A DNA stretch of 64,000 nucleotides from Streptomyces sp. NBC_00704 (GCF_036226605.1 NZ_CP109000.1:5018501-5082500), one strand, 5' to 3'; shown: positions 1 through 10,267, counted from the first letter of the stretch. Program-made: numbers and translations. The notes: generated by a model not told the origin, from the letters alone.

Positions 1-636
1 CCCCGGCGCGCGCACGCGTACGACGGGGAACTGGGGGCGGCCGTGGCACGGGCCCAGGCCGGGGACGAGGCCGCGTTCGCCGTGGCGTACCGGATCGTCC
101 AGCCCAGACTGCTCGGCTATCTGCGCGGGATCGTCGGCGAGGAGGCGGAGGACGTCGCCTCCGACGCCTGGCTGGAGATAGCCCGGGACCTGGGGCGGTT
201 CCGCGGCGACGGCGCCGGGTTCCGGGGCTGGACGGCGACCATCGCCCGGCACCGGGCCCTGGACCACCTGCGCCGGCTGCGCGTGCGGCCGCGCTCGGCG
301 GCGCTGGAGCAGGACGTCGTCCTCGACCTGCCCGGGCCGCACAGCACCCACGACCTGGCGCTGGAGTCCCTCTCCACCGCGCAGGCCCTGGAGCTGGTGC
401 GCGGGCTGCCCCGGGACCAGGCGGAGGCCGTGCTGCTGCGGGTCGTCATCGGACTGGACGGCCCGGCCGCGGCCCGCGTGCTCGGCAAGCGGCCCGGCGC
501 CGTGCGCACGGCCGCCCACCGGGGGCTGAAGCGGCTCGCCGGGCAGCTGGGCGCCGCGGGCGAGGGGGGCGCGCACGGGCGCGGCGGCGAGGGTGTGACG
601 GATGGCGGGCCCGGGACGCTGGGGGAGTCGACGTGA
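1..636 (+). CDS. ECF sigma factor, 5' end outside window
   Basis: Extracytoplasmic-function RNA polymerase sigma factor. The frame is open from base 1 and ends with TGA at 634-636. The residues before the GTG at 43 (YDGELGAAVARAQAGDEAAF) align with the N-terminus of the paralogue at 2241, so the true start lies before the window and GTG 43 is not it. Region 2 reads GYLRGIVGEEAEDVASDAWLEIAR, in two halves, followed by a FRGWTATIARHRALDHLRR segment. Region 4 holds LPRDQAEAVLLRV and the helix-turn-helix LGKRPGAVRTAAHRGLKRLA. The tail is Gly-rich. It is followed by a membrane protein gene (760), the same order as in the second cassette (2241-4153), which suggests tandem duplication. The promoters it serves are unknown. 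Confidence 0.88.
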   Translation, partial: PRRAHAYDGELGAAVARAQAGDEAAFAVAYRIVQPRLLGYLRGIVGEEAEDVASDAWLEIARDLGRFRGDGAGFRGWTATIARHRALDHLRRLRVRPRSAALEQDVVLDLPGPHSTHDLALESLSTAQALELVRGLPRDQAEAVLLRVVIGLDGPAAARVLGKRPGAVRTAAHRGLKRLAGQLGAAGEGGAHGRGGEGVTDGGPGTLGEST

Positions 637-759
637 ACGGTGACGCCCCAGGGCCGTATCGATCACCGAGGGATCGGCGCACGGCCCACGGGCGGGCGGC
701 ACGGCCGGCGGCCGGGCGGGCGGTCGCAACGGACGTTTGGGACAGAGGCGGAAGCGGAC

Positions 760-1857
760 ATGGGTGAACGGCTGAACGACGGCACGGGCCACGGCCGTCG
801 GCGCGCGCGCCCCGACGACGCCCTCGCCGCCCCGCCGGGACTGGAGGAGCTGCTCGCCCGTGCCCTGCGCGCGCCGGCCGTCCGTCCGCGGAAGGGCGAC
901 GCCGGCGGCGAGGGCGGTGCGGGCGGCGAGGAGGCCGACGGCGTCGAGGTGAGCGCGGGCGAGCGGCGGGCCGTCGCCGCGTTCCGCGCCGCCCGGGACG
1001 CCCGGCACGGACGGGCGGGCCGGGTCCGTCCCCGGCGTCGCGACGACTGGCGGCCGCGGGCCCGGCGGCACACCGCCCGCTCGCTGCGGGTCACGCTCTG
1101 CGCGCTGATCGCCGGGATCACGCTCGGCGGGGCCGCGTTCGCCGCGATCGACTCCGGCACGGACGACGGCGACGGCATCGGCGTCGGCGTCCCGAGGGGC
1201 GGCGAGGGGCGTCCCCGGCAGTCGGCGGGGGCGGCGGCCGACCCGTCCGGGGCGCTCTCCGCCGTTCCGTCCGCCACGGACGGCGCCGGCCGCGACCGTC
1301 CGGCGAAGGGCGGGACCGACAAGGAAGCGGCCGCCCGCTGCCGTGCCTACGAGAAGGCCCACGGCCGGGGCGACGGCCTCGACCCGGCCGACTGGCGGCG
1401 GCTCGTGGCGGCGGCCGGCGGCGAGAAGAACGTCGAGGCGTACTGCGCGGCGCCCGGCCGCCGCGCACCCGCCGCGAAGGGCGGCCCGACCGGCGAGGCG
1501 GGCAGAACGGGCGCCGCCGGGGGCAGCGCCGGGTCCGGCAGGGGCGACGCGACCGGCACGTCCGGCGGGACCGGGAAGACGGGCGGCGGCACCGGCAAGG
1601 CGGGCGCCACCGGCAGGGTGGGCGGGGGCACCGGCAAGGCGGGTGGCACCGGCACGTCCGGCGGGACCGGGAAGACGGGTTACGCGACCGGCACGTCCGG
1701 CGGGACCGGGAAGACGGGCGGCGCCACCGGCGAGGCGGGCGGGGCGACCGGCGGGACGGGGAAGAGCGGCGGGAGCGGTGAGGCCGCCCGGCCGGACGGG
1801 ACGGCGCGGCCCGTACCGCGGGCACGGCCGGGATCGGCGACGACGACTGGCCGGTGA
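760..1857 (+). CDS. single-pass membrane protein, probable anti-sigma partner
   Basis: 365 residues from ATG 760, preceded by GAGGCGGAAG; an in-frame GTG at 640, 3 bp after the sigma stop, is an alternative start. The cytoplasmic part (about 1-108) is charged and Arg-rich, and one transmembrane segment lies at about 109-130 (LRVTLCALIAGITLGGAAF). Outside is a small region with two cysteines (CRAYEKAHG...VEAYC), then a Gly/Thr/Lys tail of GTGKTGG-like repeats. The cassette-2 protein at 2897 has the same plan, including the C...AYC segment. No zinc-binding anti-sigma motif is seen. Its role as an anti-sigma factor is inferred only from position and topology. Confidence 0.72.
   Translation: MGERLNDGTGHGRRRARPDDALAAPPGLEELLARALRAPAVRPRKGDAGGEGGAGGEEADGVEVSAGERRAVAAFRAARDARHGRAGRVRPRRRDDWRPRARRHTARSLRVTLCALIAGITLGGAAFAAIDSGTDDGDGIGVGVPRGGEGRPRQSAGAAADPSGALSAVPSATDGAGRDRPAKGGTDKEAAARCRAYEKAHGRGDGLDPADWRRLVAAAGGEKNVEAYCAAPGRRAPAAKGGPTGEAGRTGAAGGSAGSGRGDATGTSGGTGKTGGGTGKAGATGRVGGGTGKAGGTGTSGGTGKTGYATGTSGGTGKTGGATGEAGGATGGTGKSGGSGEAARPDGTARPVPRARPGSATTTGR
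1552..1718 (+). repeat. 32-bp repeats coding Gly-Thr-Ser-Gly-Gly tail
   Basis: Three identical 32-bp units (ACCGGCACGTCC... to ...GGGAAGACGGG) lie at 1552-1583, 1648-1679 and 1687-1718 inside the membrane protein gene, with shorter ACCGGCAAGGCGGG variants between them. They encode the GTSGGTGKTG repeats of the extracellular tail. Copy number is likely to vary between strains by slippage or recombination. Confidence 0.85.
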
Positions 1858-2240
1858 GGGCCGGGACGAAGGCGCTGAGGCCGATGCGGCGACAGCGGCC
1901 GTGAAGGCGCGGGCGAAGGCGCGGGACGCCGGAGGCGGCGACGGGTGGTGAGCGGTGCCGCCAAGGCAACGGCCGAGGCCGCCACCCCCCACAGGAGAGG
2001 CCCCGGCCGTCGCGCGGCACGGGCCGCGCGGCGGCCCGTACTCCCTACAGCGCCGGGAGTGCGTTTTCTGTCACACCCCGAGTACGTCCACCGCGTCACG
2101 AGTTAGTTGCATGTTCTACGGACATGGACGCGCGGCTGTTTCAGGTCGTAACGTGCCTTTCGCGCCGGACGGCCAAGCGGCAGACCACCGCGAACGACCT
2201 GCGGTCAGAAACCGCGCACCATCGACCGAGGAACCACGAC
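1858..2240. other. 383-bp gap before the second sigma cassette
   Basis: I see no gene here. The first part is GC-rich and continues the style of the preceding tail. From about 2050 the sequence is richer in A and T (GTTTTCTGTCACACC, GAGTTAGTTGCATGTTC), as expected for the promoter of the sigma gene at 2241. I could not place a convincing -35/-10 pair. AGGA at 2229-2232 is the ribosome binding site for that gene. Confidence 0.5.
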
Positions 2241-2897
2241 GTGGGGGACGACGCGGAGCTGACAGCCGCGGTGCTCGCGGCACAGAACGGGGACGAGAGC
2301 GCGTTCCGGACCGTGTACCGCGCTGTGCACCCGCGCCTGCTCGGCTACGTGCGCACGCTGGTCGGGGACCTCGACGCCGAGGACGTGACCTCGGAGGCCT
2401 GGCTCCAGGTCGCCCGGGACCTGGACAGGTTCAGCGGCGACGCCGACCGCTTCCGCGGCTGGGCCGCCCGCATCGCCCGCAACCGCGCCCTGGACCACAT
2501 GCGCATGCGCGGCAGACGTCCGGCGACGGTCGCCGACGAGACCGAGCTGACCGGCCGGGCCGCGGCGTCCGACACCGCGGGCGAGGCCATGGAGGCGCTG
2601 GCCACCGGCCGCACCCTCGGCCTCATCGCCCGGCTGCCGCAGGACCAGGCCGAGGCGGTCGTCCTGCGCGTGGTGGTGGGACTGGACGCCAAGACGGCCG
2701 CCGAGACGCTCGGCAAACGCCCCGGCGCGGTCCGCACCGCGGCGCACCGCGGTCTGAAGAAGCTCGCCGAACTGCTGCGCGACGACCCGGAGTCGACCGG
2801 GGCGCTCGACGCGCTGCCGCCCCAGCGGGGTCCCCGCTCACGCGCGGTGTCCGCGGGTGTGACGCATGTGCGTACGCGGACGCAGAAGGACATGTGA
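2241..2897 (+). CDS. ECF sigma factor (second copy)
   Basis: 218 residues from GTG 2241, chosen because AGGA lies 8 bases upstream and the conserved part (DDAELTAAVLAAQNGDESAF) starts at once. Region 2 is at about 20-90 (LGYVRTLVGDLDAEDVTSEAWLQVARD, in two parts, and RNRALDHMRMR). Region 4 is at about 125-178 (LPQDQAEAVVLRVVVGLD, LGKRPGAVRTAAHRGLKKLAE). It is clearly paralogous to the sigma factor at 1-636, with an almost identical recognition helix, so the two may read overlapping promoters. The stop overlaps the next ATG by one base (TGATG), implying translational coupling with the membrane partner. Confidence 0.92.
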   Translation: MGDDAELTAAVLAAQNGDESAFRTVYRAVHPRLLGYVRTLVGDLDAEDVTSEAWLQVARDLDRFSGDADRFRGWAARIARNRALDHMRMRGRRPATVADETELTGRAAASDTAGEAMEALATGRTLGLIARLPQDQAEAVVLRVVVGLDAKTAAETLGKRPGAVRTAAHRGLKKLAELLRDDPESTGALDALPPQRGPRSRAVSAGVTHVRTRTQKDM

Positions 2898-4153
2898 TGG
2901 CCGACAAGCAGGACAGGTGGCTCGACCGGGAAACGGCGGAGCGTCTGCTGCGCGGGGAGTCACCGGACAACGCTGTCGACGGCGCGGCCCGCGAGGAGGC
3001 CGAACGGCTCGCCCGGACGCTGGGCGCGCTGGCCGCTCTCTCCGATCTGCCGGAGCCCCCAGGGGCGTCCGCGCCGCACGGGCGGTCCGCGACGTCCGCC
3101 GGGCGACCGCGTGACGACGAGGAACTCCCCGGCGAGGCCGCGGCCCTGGCCGCCTTCCGCAAGGCGCACGCGGACCGCGCCGACCCCGCCTTCCGCCCCG
3201 CCGGCCCGGCCGCGCCGTCCGGCCGCGGCGGACGGTTCCCGCGCGACGAGGCGTTCGCCGACGGCGGCCTCGTGCACATCGGCGGGCCGCTCCCGCCGGC
3301 CGGCCGCGCCTCCCGCTGGAGCCGCCCCGCGCGTCTGGGGCTCGCCGCGGCGCTGGCCGTCGGCATGGCCGGCGGGGTGGCGGTCGCGAACGGCACGGGA
3401 CTGCTGCCGGGCCCGTTCGGCCGTACGGAACCGGGCCGCCCCGTGACCTCCGTATCCGCCCCGGCGTCCCCGCACGCACTCGTCCCACCGTCCCCGGGCG
3501 CCTCGAACGCGCTCGGCGGCGGCACGGCCCCGGCGACCCCGGGCGGCGCCGGGACGCCCACCGGCGGCGGAACGCCCACGGGCGAGGCGAAGGACGGCGG
3601 CGCCTCGGCCGCACCGGGACCGCGCGGCGGGTGGCCGCCCGGCGTCGTCGTGTCCTGCCGTGAACTCGACTCCGGCAAGGCGCCGGACGCCGAGCACCGG
3701 CGCGCCCTGGAGCACCGGGCGGGCGGCTCGAAGCGGGTCCCGGCGTACTGCGCGGGGGTCCTGGACGGCGTCGGCGCGAGCGCCCGGGGCGAGCACCGCG
3801 GCAAGGGCAAGGGCAAGGGGAAGGGCGCCACCGGCCGGAACGGCGGAAAGAAGGGCGCGACCGGCGGGAACGGGGACGGGGACGGGGCGAAGGGCCACGG
3901 CGGCTCGGACGGCACGTCCGGCCGGGGCGACGACGGCGACGACGACCGCGACGCCGGCCACGGGCAGCACCGGGGCCACCGGGGCGCCCCCCACCCGGCC
4001 CCCCACGCCGCCCTCCACGACGCAAACGGCGCGCACGGCGGGAAGGGCGCGCACGGCGGGAAGGGCGCGCACGGCGGGGATGCGGCCGGTGGGGCCGGCG
4101 GAAACGTGGGCGGCCGTGGCGATCATGACGCCCGCCGTCACCACGGCCACTGA
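2897..4153 (+). CDS. single-pass membrane protein, probable anti-sigma partner (second copy)
   Basis: 418 residues, starting on the ATG that overlaps the sigma stop. An acidic N-terminal segment (ADKQDRWLDRETAERLLRGE) is followed by Ala/Pro-rich sequence, one transmembrane helix at about 146-165 (RLGLAAALAVGMAGGVAVAN), a Pro/Ser/Gly linker, a small CRELDSGK...VPAYC region and a Lys/Gly/His-rich tail. The topology and the C...AYC element match the protein at 760. The first 60 residues probably contact the sigma factor; that is inferred from the coupled gene order. I recognise no named family. Confidence 0.75.
   Translation: MADKQDRWLDRETAERLLRGESPDNAVDGAAREEAERLARTLGALAALSDLPEPPGASAPHGRSATSAGRPRDDEELPGEAAALAAFRKAHADRADPAFRPAGPAAPSGRGGRFPRDEAFADGGLVHIGGPLPPAGRASRWSRPARLGLAAALAVGMAGGVAVANGTGLLPGPFGRTEPGRPVTSVSAPASPHALVPPSPGASNALGGGTAPATPGGAGTPTGGGTPTGEAKDGGASAAPGPRGGWPPGVVVSCRELDSGKAPDAEHRRALEHRAGGSKRVPAYCAGVLDGVGASARGEHRGKGKGKGKGATGRNGGKKGATGGNGDGDGAKGHGGSDGTSGRGDDGDDDRDAGHGQHRGHRGAPHPAPHAALHDANGAHGGKGAHGGKGAHGGDAAGGAGGNVGGRGDHDARRHHGH
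4028..4079 (+). repeat. 18-bp tandem repeat coding Gly-Ala-His-Gly-Gly-Lys
   Basis: GGCGCGCACGGCGGGAAG is repeated head to tail at 4028-4045 and 4046-4063 with a third imperfect unit to 4079, giving GAHGGK repeats in the protein tail. Confidence 0.8.
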
Positions 4154-4496
4154 CGTCCGCCGTCACCACGGCCCCTGACCTGCGGTTTTGTTGATCGTCG
4201 AAATTTTTCGGCGAAGGGTGTGACGTTTTCCGCCGGTGGAACGCAGTAACAAGTGAGCCGACTGGTCATCGGCCGTTGCACTGAGCCGGGGTTCCCCCCG
4301 TACCTTCGGCTCGTGCGCCTGGCGCGGGCGGGACACGTTCCCCCGGTCCCGCCCGCGCCCCTGAATCTCCCGGACACCCTCCTCGCTCCGCCTCCGCCCC
4401 ACCCCCCTGGCCTTGCGGCATTGTGGGGTCCGTCGCCCGCGGCCATCCTGTGAGGGAGGTCCCGGAGCGGACAGACCAGCGGGAGGCATCGCGGCC
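4154..4496. other. 343-bp gap, promoter region of the mutase gene
   Basis: No gene seen. The first 110 bases are unusually AT-rich for this genome (GTTTTGTTGATCGT at 4185-4198, then AAATTTTTCGGCG) and the rest is C-rich. GGGAGG at 4481-4486 is the ribosome binding site of the mutase. Confidence 0.5.
4185..4198 (+). promoter_or_regulatory. GTTTTGTTGATCGT motif, copy 1
   Basis: Exact 14-bp word also present at 8618-8631, in both cases upstream of a plus-strand gene and preceded by CCTGAC. Function unknown; it may be a promoter or protein-binding element. Confidence 0.4.
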
Positions 4497-6077
<1,581 letters not shown>

Positions 6078-6120
6078 CCCGGACGGCGCGCTCCCGTACC
6101 CGGACGGCGCGCTCCCGCCG

Positions 6121-7677
6121 TCAGCCGCGGACGGCCACCGCGGAGAAGGACCGTCCGCCGCCCGCCCCCGGCCCGTCCGCCCCCGACCCGTCCGCCCCCG
6201 ACCCGTCTGCCCCCGACCCGTCCGATCCCGGTCCGTCGAGTCCCAGCCGCTCGCGGTAGGCGGCCGCCCCCGCCGCCGACTCGCCCGCCCAGCCGACGTG
6301 GCCGTCCGGGCGGACCAGGAAGACCCCGTCGTCCAGCGTGAGCAGGGTCCAGTCCGGGCCCCGGAGCCGGTCGAAGAGGCGGACGCCGTCCACCGTCAGG
6401 TCCGGGACGCGGTCGCCGGCGCGCAGTGTGCCCGGAGCCGGCCTGCTCTCCTCGCTCAGCGACGACTCCCGGTAGTGCAGCCCCAGCTGCCGGGTTCCCG
6501 CGCCCCGGCGCGCCTCGTCCCGGTGGATCGCCGTCGACAGGCCGAGGACGTGCTCGGCGACCGGCCGCCGCTCCTCCTCGTAGGTGTCGAGCAGAGCCCG
6601 CGGCGCCCGCCCGCGCAGCACCGCGCCCAGCTTCCAGCCCAGGTTGTACGCGTCCTGGACGCTGGTGTTCAGGCCCTGGCCGCCGGCCGGGGAGTGGATG
6701 TGCGCCGCGTCTCCGGCGAGGAAGACGCGGCCCTCGCGGAAGCGGTCCGCGAGGGCCGCGCGGGGGCGGAAGTCGGAGGACCAGAGGACCTCGGTGACGT
6801 CCCCGGGCGCGAGATGCGTGCGCGCGGCGATCGCCGAGCGCACGCCGTCCGGGGAGAGGTCGATGTCCGTGCCCTCCGGGAAGCGGACCATCACCTGGAA
6901 GTCCTCCGTGCCGGCCAGCGGGCAGACCGACGCGTAGCCCGGGCTCCCGTCGCCCGGCGGGAAGACGTGCCACAGGTCCCGGTCGAGCGCGGGGATGCGC
7001 ACGTCCGCCACCAGCAGCGGGTCCGGGTCGACGGTCTCGCCCGTCATGGCGATGCCGAGCGCCCGGCGGACCGCCGAACGGCCCCCGTCGGCGGCGACCG
7101 CGTACCGGGCGCGGATCTCCTCGCCGGAGGCGAGCCGCGCCGTCACCCGGTCCTCGTCCTGGTCGACGCCCACGACCTCGCGGCCGAAGGCGACCGTGCC
7201 GCCGAGCTCCTCCAGCCGCGCCAGCAGGATCTCCTGGTTGCGCCACTGCGGGACCATCCAGGGGACGGTGAAACGGGTGATCTCCTCGCCCTCCCGCATC
7301 GGGTCGAACATGCGGTGCTCCCCGGTCCGCCGGCCGTCCTGCCAGACGGTCCCCGTCGGATACGGGCCCCCGGCGGCGAGGATCCCGTCGAGGACGCCGA
7401 GGTCCTCGTAGACCTCCATGGTGCGCGGCTGGAGCCCCTTGCCGCGGGAGCCGGGGGCGAGGGTCGCGCCGCGCTCCACCACCAGCGCGTCCACGCCGCG
7501 CCGGGCCAGGTCGATGCCGAGGGCGAGGCCGGTGGGGCCCGCGCCGACGATCAGGACGTCCACGGACGCGCCCCCGCGCCGCTTCAGGGCCGCCTCGCCC
7601 ACTCCCCTCCCGCCCGTCCCGGTCCCGCCCGTCCCGGCGCCGCCCGTTCCCGTCCCGCCGATCCCTGTCTCGTTCAT
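6121..7677 (-). CDS. FAD-dependent aromatic monooxygenase
   Basis: 518 residues from ATG 7677, with AAGGAG 5 bases upstream. Class A flavin monooxygenase of the PheA/TfdB type: GAGPTG for FAD at 45-50, the DG motif in AVAADGGRS (about 194-201) and the GD motif in FLAGDAAHIHSPAGGQGLN (about 319-337), then a thioredoxin-like C-terminal part. NAD(P)H and oxygen hydroxylate an aromatic or polyketide-like substrate; the substrate cannot be told. The first 35 residues and the segment near 485-508 (GSGADG repeats) are low complexity. It diverges from a TetR gene, and two operators lie in the 70-bp gap. One operator overlaps its ribosome binding site, so it is probably repressed until the ligand appears. 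Confidence 0.9.
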   Translation of the reverse strand: MNETGIGGTGTGGAGTGGTGTGGRGVGEAALKRRGGASVDVLIVGAGPTGLALGIDLARRGVDALVVERGATLAPGSRGKGLQPRTMEVYEDLGVLDGILAAGGPYPTGTVWQDGRRTGEHRMFDPMREGEEITRFTVPWMVPQWRNQEILLARLEELGGTVAFGREVVGVDQDEDRVTARLASGEEIRARYAVAADGGRSAVRRALGIAMTGETVDPDPLLVADVRIPALDRDLWHVFPPGDGSPGYASVCPLAGTEDFQVMVRFPEGTDIDLSPDGVRSAIAARTHLAPGDVTEVLWSSDFRPRAALADRFREGRVFLAGDAAHIHSPAGGQGLNTSVQDAYNLGWKLGAVLRGRAPRALLDTYEEERRPVAEHVLGLSTAIHRDEARRGAGTRQLGLHYRESSLSEESRPAPGTLRAGDRVPDLTVDGVRLFDRLRGPDWTLLTLDDGVFLVRPDGHVGWAGESAAGAAAYRERLGLDGPGSDGSGADGSGADGSGADGPGAGGGRSFSAVAVRG

Positions 7678-7685
7678 CCCGTCTC

Positions 7686-7700
7686 CTTAACGCTGTTAAG
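7686..7700. promoter_or_regulatory. operator O1 (CTTAACGCTGTTAAG)
   Basis: Perfect 6+3+6 palindrome next to the monooxygenase start. It overlaps the last bases of that gene's Shine-Dalgarno sequence (minus-strand AAGGAG, 7683-7688). Confidence 0.85.
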
Positions 7701-7723
7701 TGATGCCGTTCCCCGAGAGTGGC

Positions 7724-7738
7724 CTTAACGGCGTTAAG
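7724..7738. promoter_or_regulatory. operator O2 (CTTAACGGCGTTAAG)
   Basis: Second perfect palindrome with the same arms as O1, centres 38 bp apart. It overlaps the likely -10 box (TAAGCT, 7735-7740) of the TetR gene, which fits autorepression. Confidence 0.85.
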
Positions 7739-7747
7739 CTGTCAAGC

Positions 7748-8443
7748 GTGAGCACCGAACGACGCACGCCCCTGGACCGCGAGCGGGTCGCCGGCACCGC
7801 CCTGCGGCTGCTGAACGAGGTGGGCCTCGACGGCCTGACGCTGCGGGCCATCGCCCGCGAGCTGGACGTCAAGGCGCCCGCCCTGTACTGGCACTTCAAG
7901 GACAAGCAGGCCCTGCTCGACGAGATGGCCACCGAGATGTACCGGCGGATGCTCGCCGGAGCCGTCCTCGACCCCGGCGACACCTGGCAGGAGCGGCTGC
8001 GCGCGTCCAACCGCGGCCTGCGCGAGGCGCTGCGCCGCTACCGCGACGGCGCGAAGGTCTTCAGCGGCTCCCGCTTCACCGCACTCGTGCACGCCGAGCA
8101 GATGGAGGACACCCTGCGCCTGCTCACGGCCGCCGGGTTCACCCTCGCCCAGGCCGTCCGGGCCACCTCGACGAGCTACGCGTACACCCTCGGCTTCGTC
8201 ACCGAGGAGCAGGGCGTCCAGCCGCTGCCCGGCGAACGGCGCGAGGGGTACGACGTCGACGAGCGGGCGCGGCGGATGCGGGACTTCCCGCTGGCCGCGC
8301 GGGCGGGGGCGGAGATCTTCGCCGACTACGACCGGCACTTCGAGGAGGGCCTGGAGATCGTGCTGGCCGGAATCGCCGCGCGGTACGGGATCGGCCGCGC
8401 CGCCGGCGCCGCCCCGCGTGGCGGGGGAGCCGGGGGCGGGTGA
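7748..8443 (+). CDS. TetR-family repressor
   Basis: 231 residues from GTG 7748. There is no Shine-Dalgarno sequence, but TAAGCT sits 7 bases upstream, so the mRNA is probably leaderless. An N-terminal helix-turn-helix (GLTLRAIARELDVKAPALYW, then HFKDKQALLDEMA) is followed by an all-helical TetR_C ligand domain. Its divergent position and the paired CTTAAC-N3-GTTAAG operators make it the likely repressor of both itself and the monooxygenase. The inducer is probably a substrate or analogue of the monooxygenase; this is inference. Confidence 0.92.
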   Translation: MSTERRTPLDRERVAGTALRLLNEVGLDGLTLRAIARELDVKAPALYWHFKDKQALLDEMATEMYRRMLAGAVLDPGDTWQERLRASNRGLREALRRYRDGAKVFSGSRFTALVHAEQMEDTLRLLTAAGFTLAQAVRATSTSYAYTLGFVTEEQGVQPLPGERREGYDVDERARRMRDFPLAARAGAEIFADYDRHFEEGLEIVLAGIAARYGIGRAAGAAPRGGGAGGG

Positions 8444-8617
8444 TGATGCCGGGATCGGTCCCGGAACGTGGACAGCTCCGGCGTGCCTCGAGCCGTCCGT
8501 GGTATCCGTGGAAGGAAGGAAGAACTGTGGGAGCCGAACCGAAATCGGCGGAGTTTACCCACCCCTCACAGCAGCCATGCGCCGCGCGGCCGACTTTTCT
8601 TCGCCTGACGGGTTGAA

Positions 8618-8631
8618 GTTTTGTTGATCGT
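8618..8631 (+). promoter_or_regulatory. GTTTTGTTGATCGT motif, copy 2
   Basis: Exact copy of the 14-bp word at 4185-4198, here 39 bp before the amidohydrolase start and upstream of its probable -10 box TACCCT (8657-8662). Confidence 0.4.
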
Positions 8632-8669
8632 AGGTCGGTCGACCGCTTCGGCGTCCTACCCTTCAGAGG

Positions 8670-9908
8670 GTGAAGCAACTGATGTCCCCAGAGTCCGAGG
8701 CCGATCCTTCAGGCGAAACAGCCCTCCCCGGCGTCCTGCCGGAGGCGCTGCGCGCGGAGCTCGTGGCCTTCCGCCGCGACCTGCACATGCACCCTGAGCT
8801 GGGCAACCAGGAGTTCCGTACGACGGCCGCGATCAAGGCCCGCCTGGAGAAGGCGGGGCTCGAACCACGCGTGCTCGCGGTCGGGACCGGCCTCATCTGC
8901 GACATCGGGCGCGTGGACGCGGCCGACGTCCCCGTCCTGGCCATGCGCGCCGACATCGACGCGCTGCCCATCCCGGACAGCAAGACCGAGTGCGCCTACC
9001 GGTCCACCGTGCCCGACCGCGCCCACGCCTGCGGCCACGACGTGCACACCACCGTCGTCCTCGGCGCCGGACTGGTCCTGGCCGAACTGCACGGCCGGGG
9101 CCTCCTCCCGCGCCCCGTGCGGCTGATCTTCCAGCCCGCCGAGGAGGTGCTCCCCGGCGGCGCCGCCGACGCCATCGAGGACGGCGCGCTGGACGGCGTC
9201 GGCCGGATCATCGCCGTGCACTGCGACCCGCGGGTCGACGCGGGCCGGATCGGTCTGCGCGAGGGAGCCATCACCTCGGCCTGCGACCGGCTGGAGATCT
9301 CCCTCGACGGGCCCGGCGGCCACACCGCCCGCCCCCACCTCACCACCGACCTGGTCACGGCGGCCGCCCGCGTGGTCACCGACGTGCCCGCGCTGGTCGG
9401 GCGGCGGGTCGACACGCGCGCCGGGCTCGCGGTCACCTGGGGCCGGATCGAGAGCGGTCACGCGCCCAACGTGATCCCGCAGCACGCCGAGCTGTCCGGC
9501 ACGGTCCGCTGCCTGGACATCGACGCGTGGCGGCAGGCCCCGGACATCGTCGTCGCGGCCATCGACGAGGTCGCCAACCTGCACCGCGCCAAGTCCGAGA
9601 TCAACTACGTGCGCGGCGTCCCGCCCGTCGTCAACGACGCCGACGTCACCGGCCTGCTGCGCGACGCCATGGTCGCCCGGCGCGGCGAGAGCGGCGTCGA
9701 GGGCACCGAGCAGAGCCTCGGCGGCGAGGACTTCTCCTGGTACCTGGAGCGGGTCCCCGGCGCGATGGCCCGCCTCGGCGTCCGCACCCCCGGCGAGCGC
9801 ACCGTCCGCGACCTGCACCAGGGCGACTTCGACGCGGACGAGTCGGCGATCACCGCGGGCGTCGACCTCTTCACGGCAGCGGCCCTCCTGGACGCCTCCA
9901 CCAGATAA
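8670..9908 (+). CDS. M20-family metallo-amidohydrolase
   Basis: 412 residues from GTG 8670. TACCCT (8657-8662) lies 7 bases before it and no ribosome binding site is seen, so it is probably leaderless; ATG 8682 is the alternative start. M20D family (hippurate hydrolase, N-acyl amino acid or indole-acetyl-amino acid hydrolases). RADIDALPI lies near 93-101, HACGHDVHTT near 119-128 with the Cys/His metal ligands, and QPAEEVLPGG near 155-164 with the catalytic Glu pair. LDGPGGHTARPH is in the lid domain, and GGEDFSWYLERVPGA is the C-terminal metal motif. It cleaves an N-acyl bond in the cytoplasm; the substrate is unknown. Transcribed alone. Confidence 0.9.
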   Translation: MKQLMSPESEADPSGETALPGVLPEALRAELVAFRRDLHMHPELGNQEFRTTAAIKARLEKAGLEPRVLAVGTGLICDIGRVDAADVPVLAMRADIDALPIPDSKTECAYRSTVPDRAHACGHDVHTTVVLGAGLVLAELHGRGLLPRPVRLIFQPAEEVLPGGAADAIEDGALDGVGRIIAVHCDPRVDAGRIGLREGAITSACDRLEISLDGPGGHTARPHLTTDLVTAAARVVTDVPALVGRRVDTRAGLAVTWGRIESGHAPNVIPQHAELSGTVRCLDIDAWRQAPDIVVAAIDEVANLHRAKSEINYVRGVPPVVNDADVTGLLRDAMVARRGESGVEGTEQSLGGEDFSWYLERVPGAMARLGVRTPGERTVRDLHQGDFDADESAITAGVDLFTAAALLDASTR

Positions 9909-10267
9909 CCGCCCCGCCCGCCGCCCCACAGCCCCCACCGGACCCGGCACCACGAAGTGCCCGGCCCGCAGGGCACCGGGTTCACCCGGCCCGCGCTGCA
10001 TGACGCCCGACGCCCCCGCCCCCGTCCCGAAACCTCCGCTTCGTCCCGTTGGGTGATCCGGCCGTAACCGGTGGGGCGCGGCCGTGGGCCGGTGGCGGCA
10101 CGAATCGGTAACGGCCGGGAGGAACCCCGTTCCCCTCGCCTTCTACGCGCGTTACTGTGCGCCGGAATCGCCACCGGGAAGGGCTTGTCGGGGAAGCCTT
10201 CGCGAGGGCTCCAGCATGGGGACAGCGGGCCGGTGACGGCGCCGTGGGGATCGAAGGGGTGCTTGCT
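9909..10267. other. 359-bp gap before the nucleoside-binding lipoprotein
   Basis: No gene seen. GTGCCC (9957-9962) and GGGCAC (9971-9976) could form a weak terminator after the amidohydrolase. A promoter with the nucleoside operator lies at 10143-10158, leaving a leader of about 100 bases before the lipoprotein start at 10268. Confidence 0.5.
10143..10154. promoter_or_regulatory. nucleoside operator, imperfect copy (CTACGCGCGTTA)
   Basis: Matches CTACGCGCGTAG at 10 of 12 positions. It overlaps a probable -10 box TACTGT (10153-10158) for the BMP lipoprotein gene at 10268. Confidence 0.75.
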
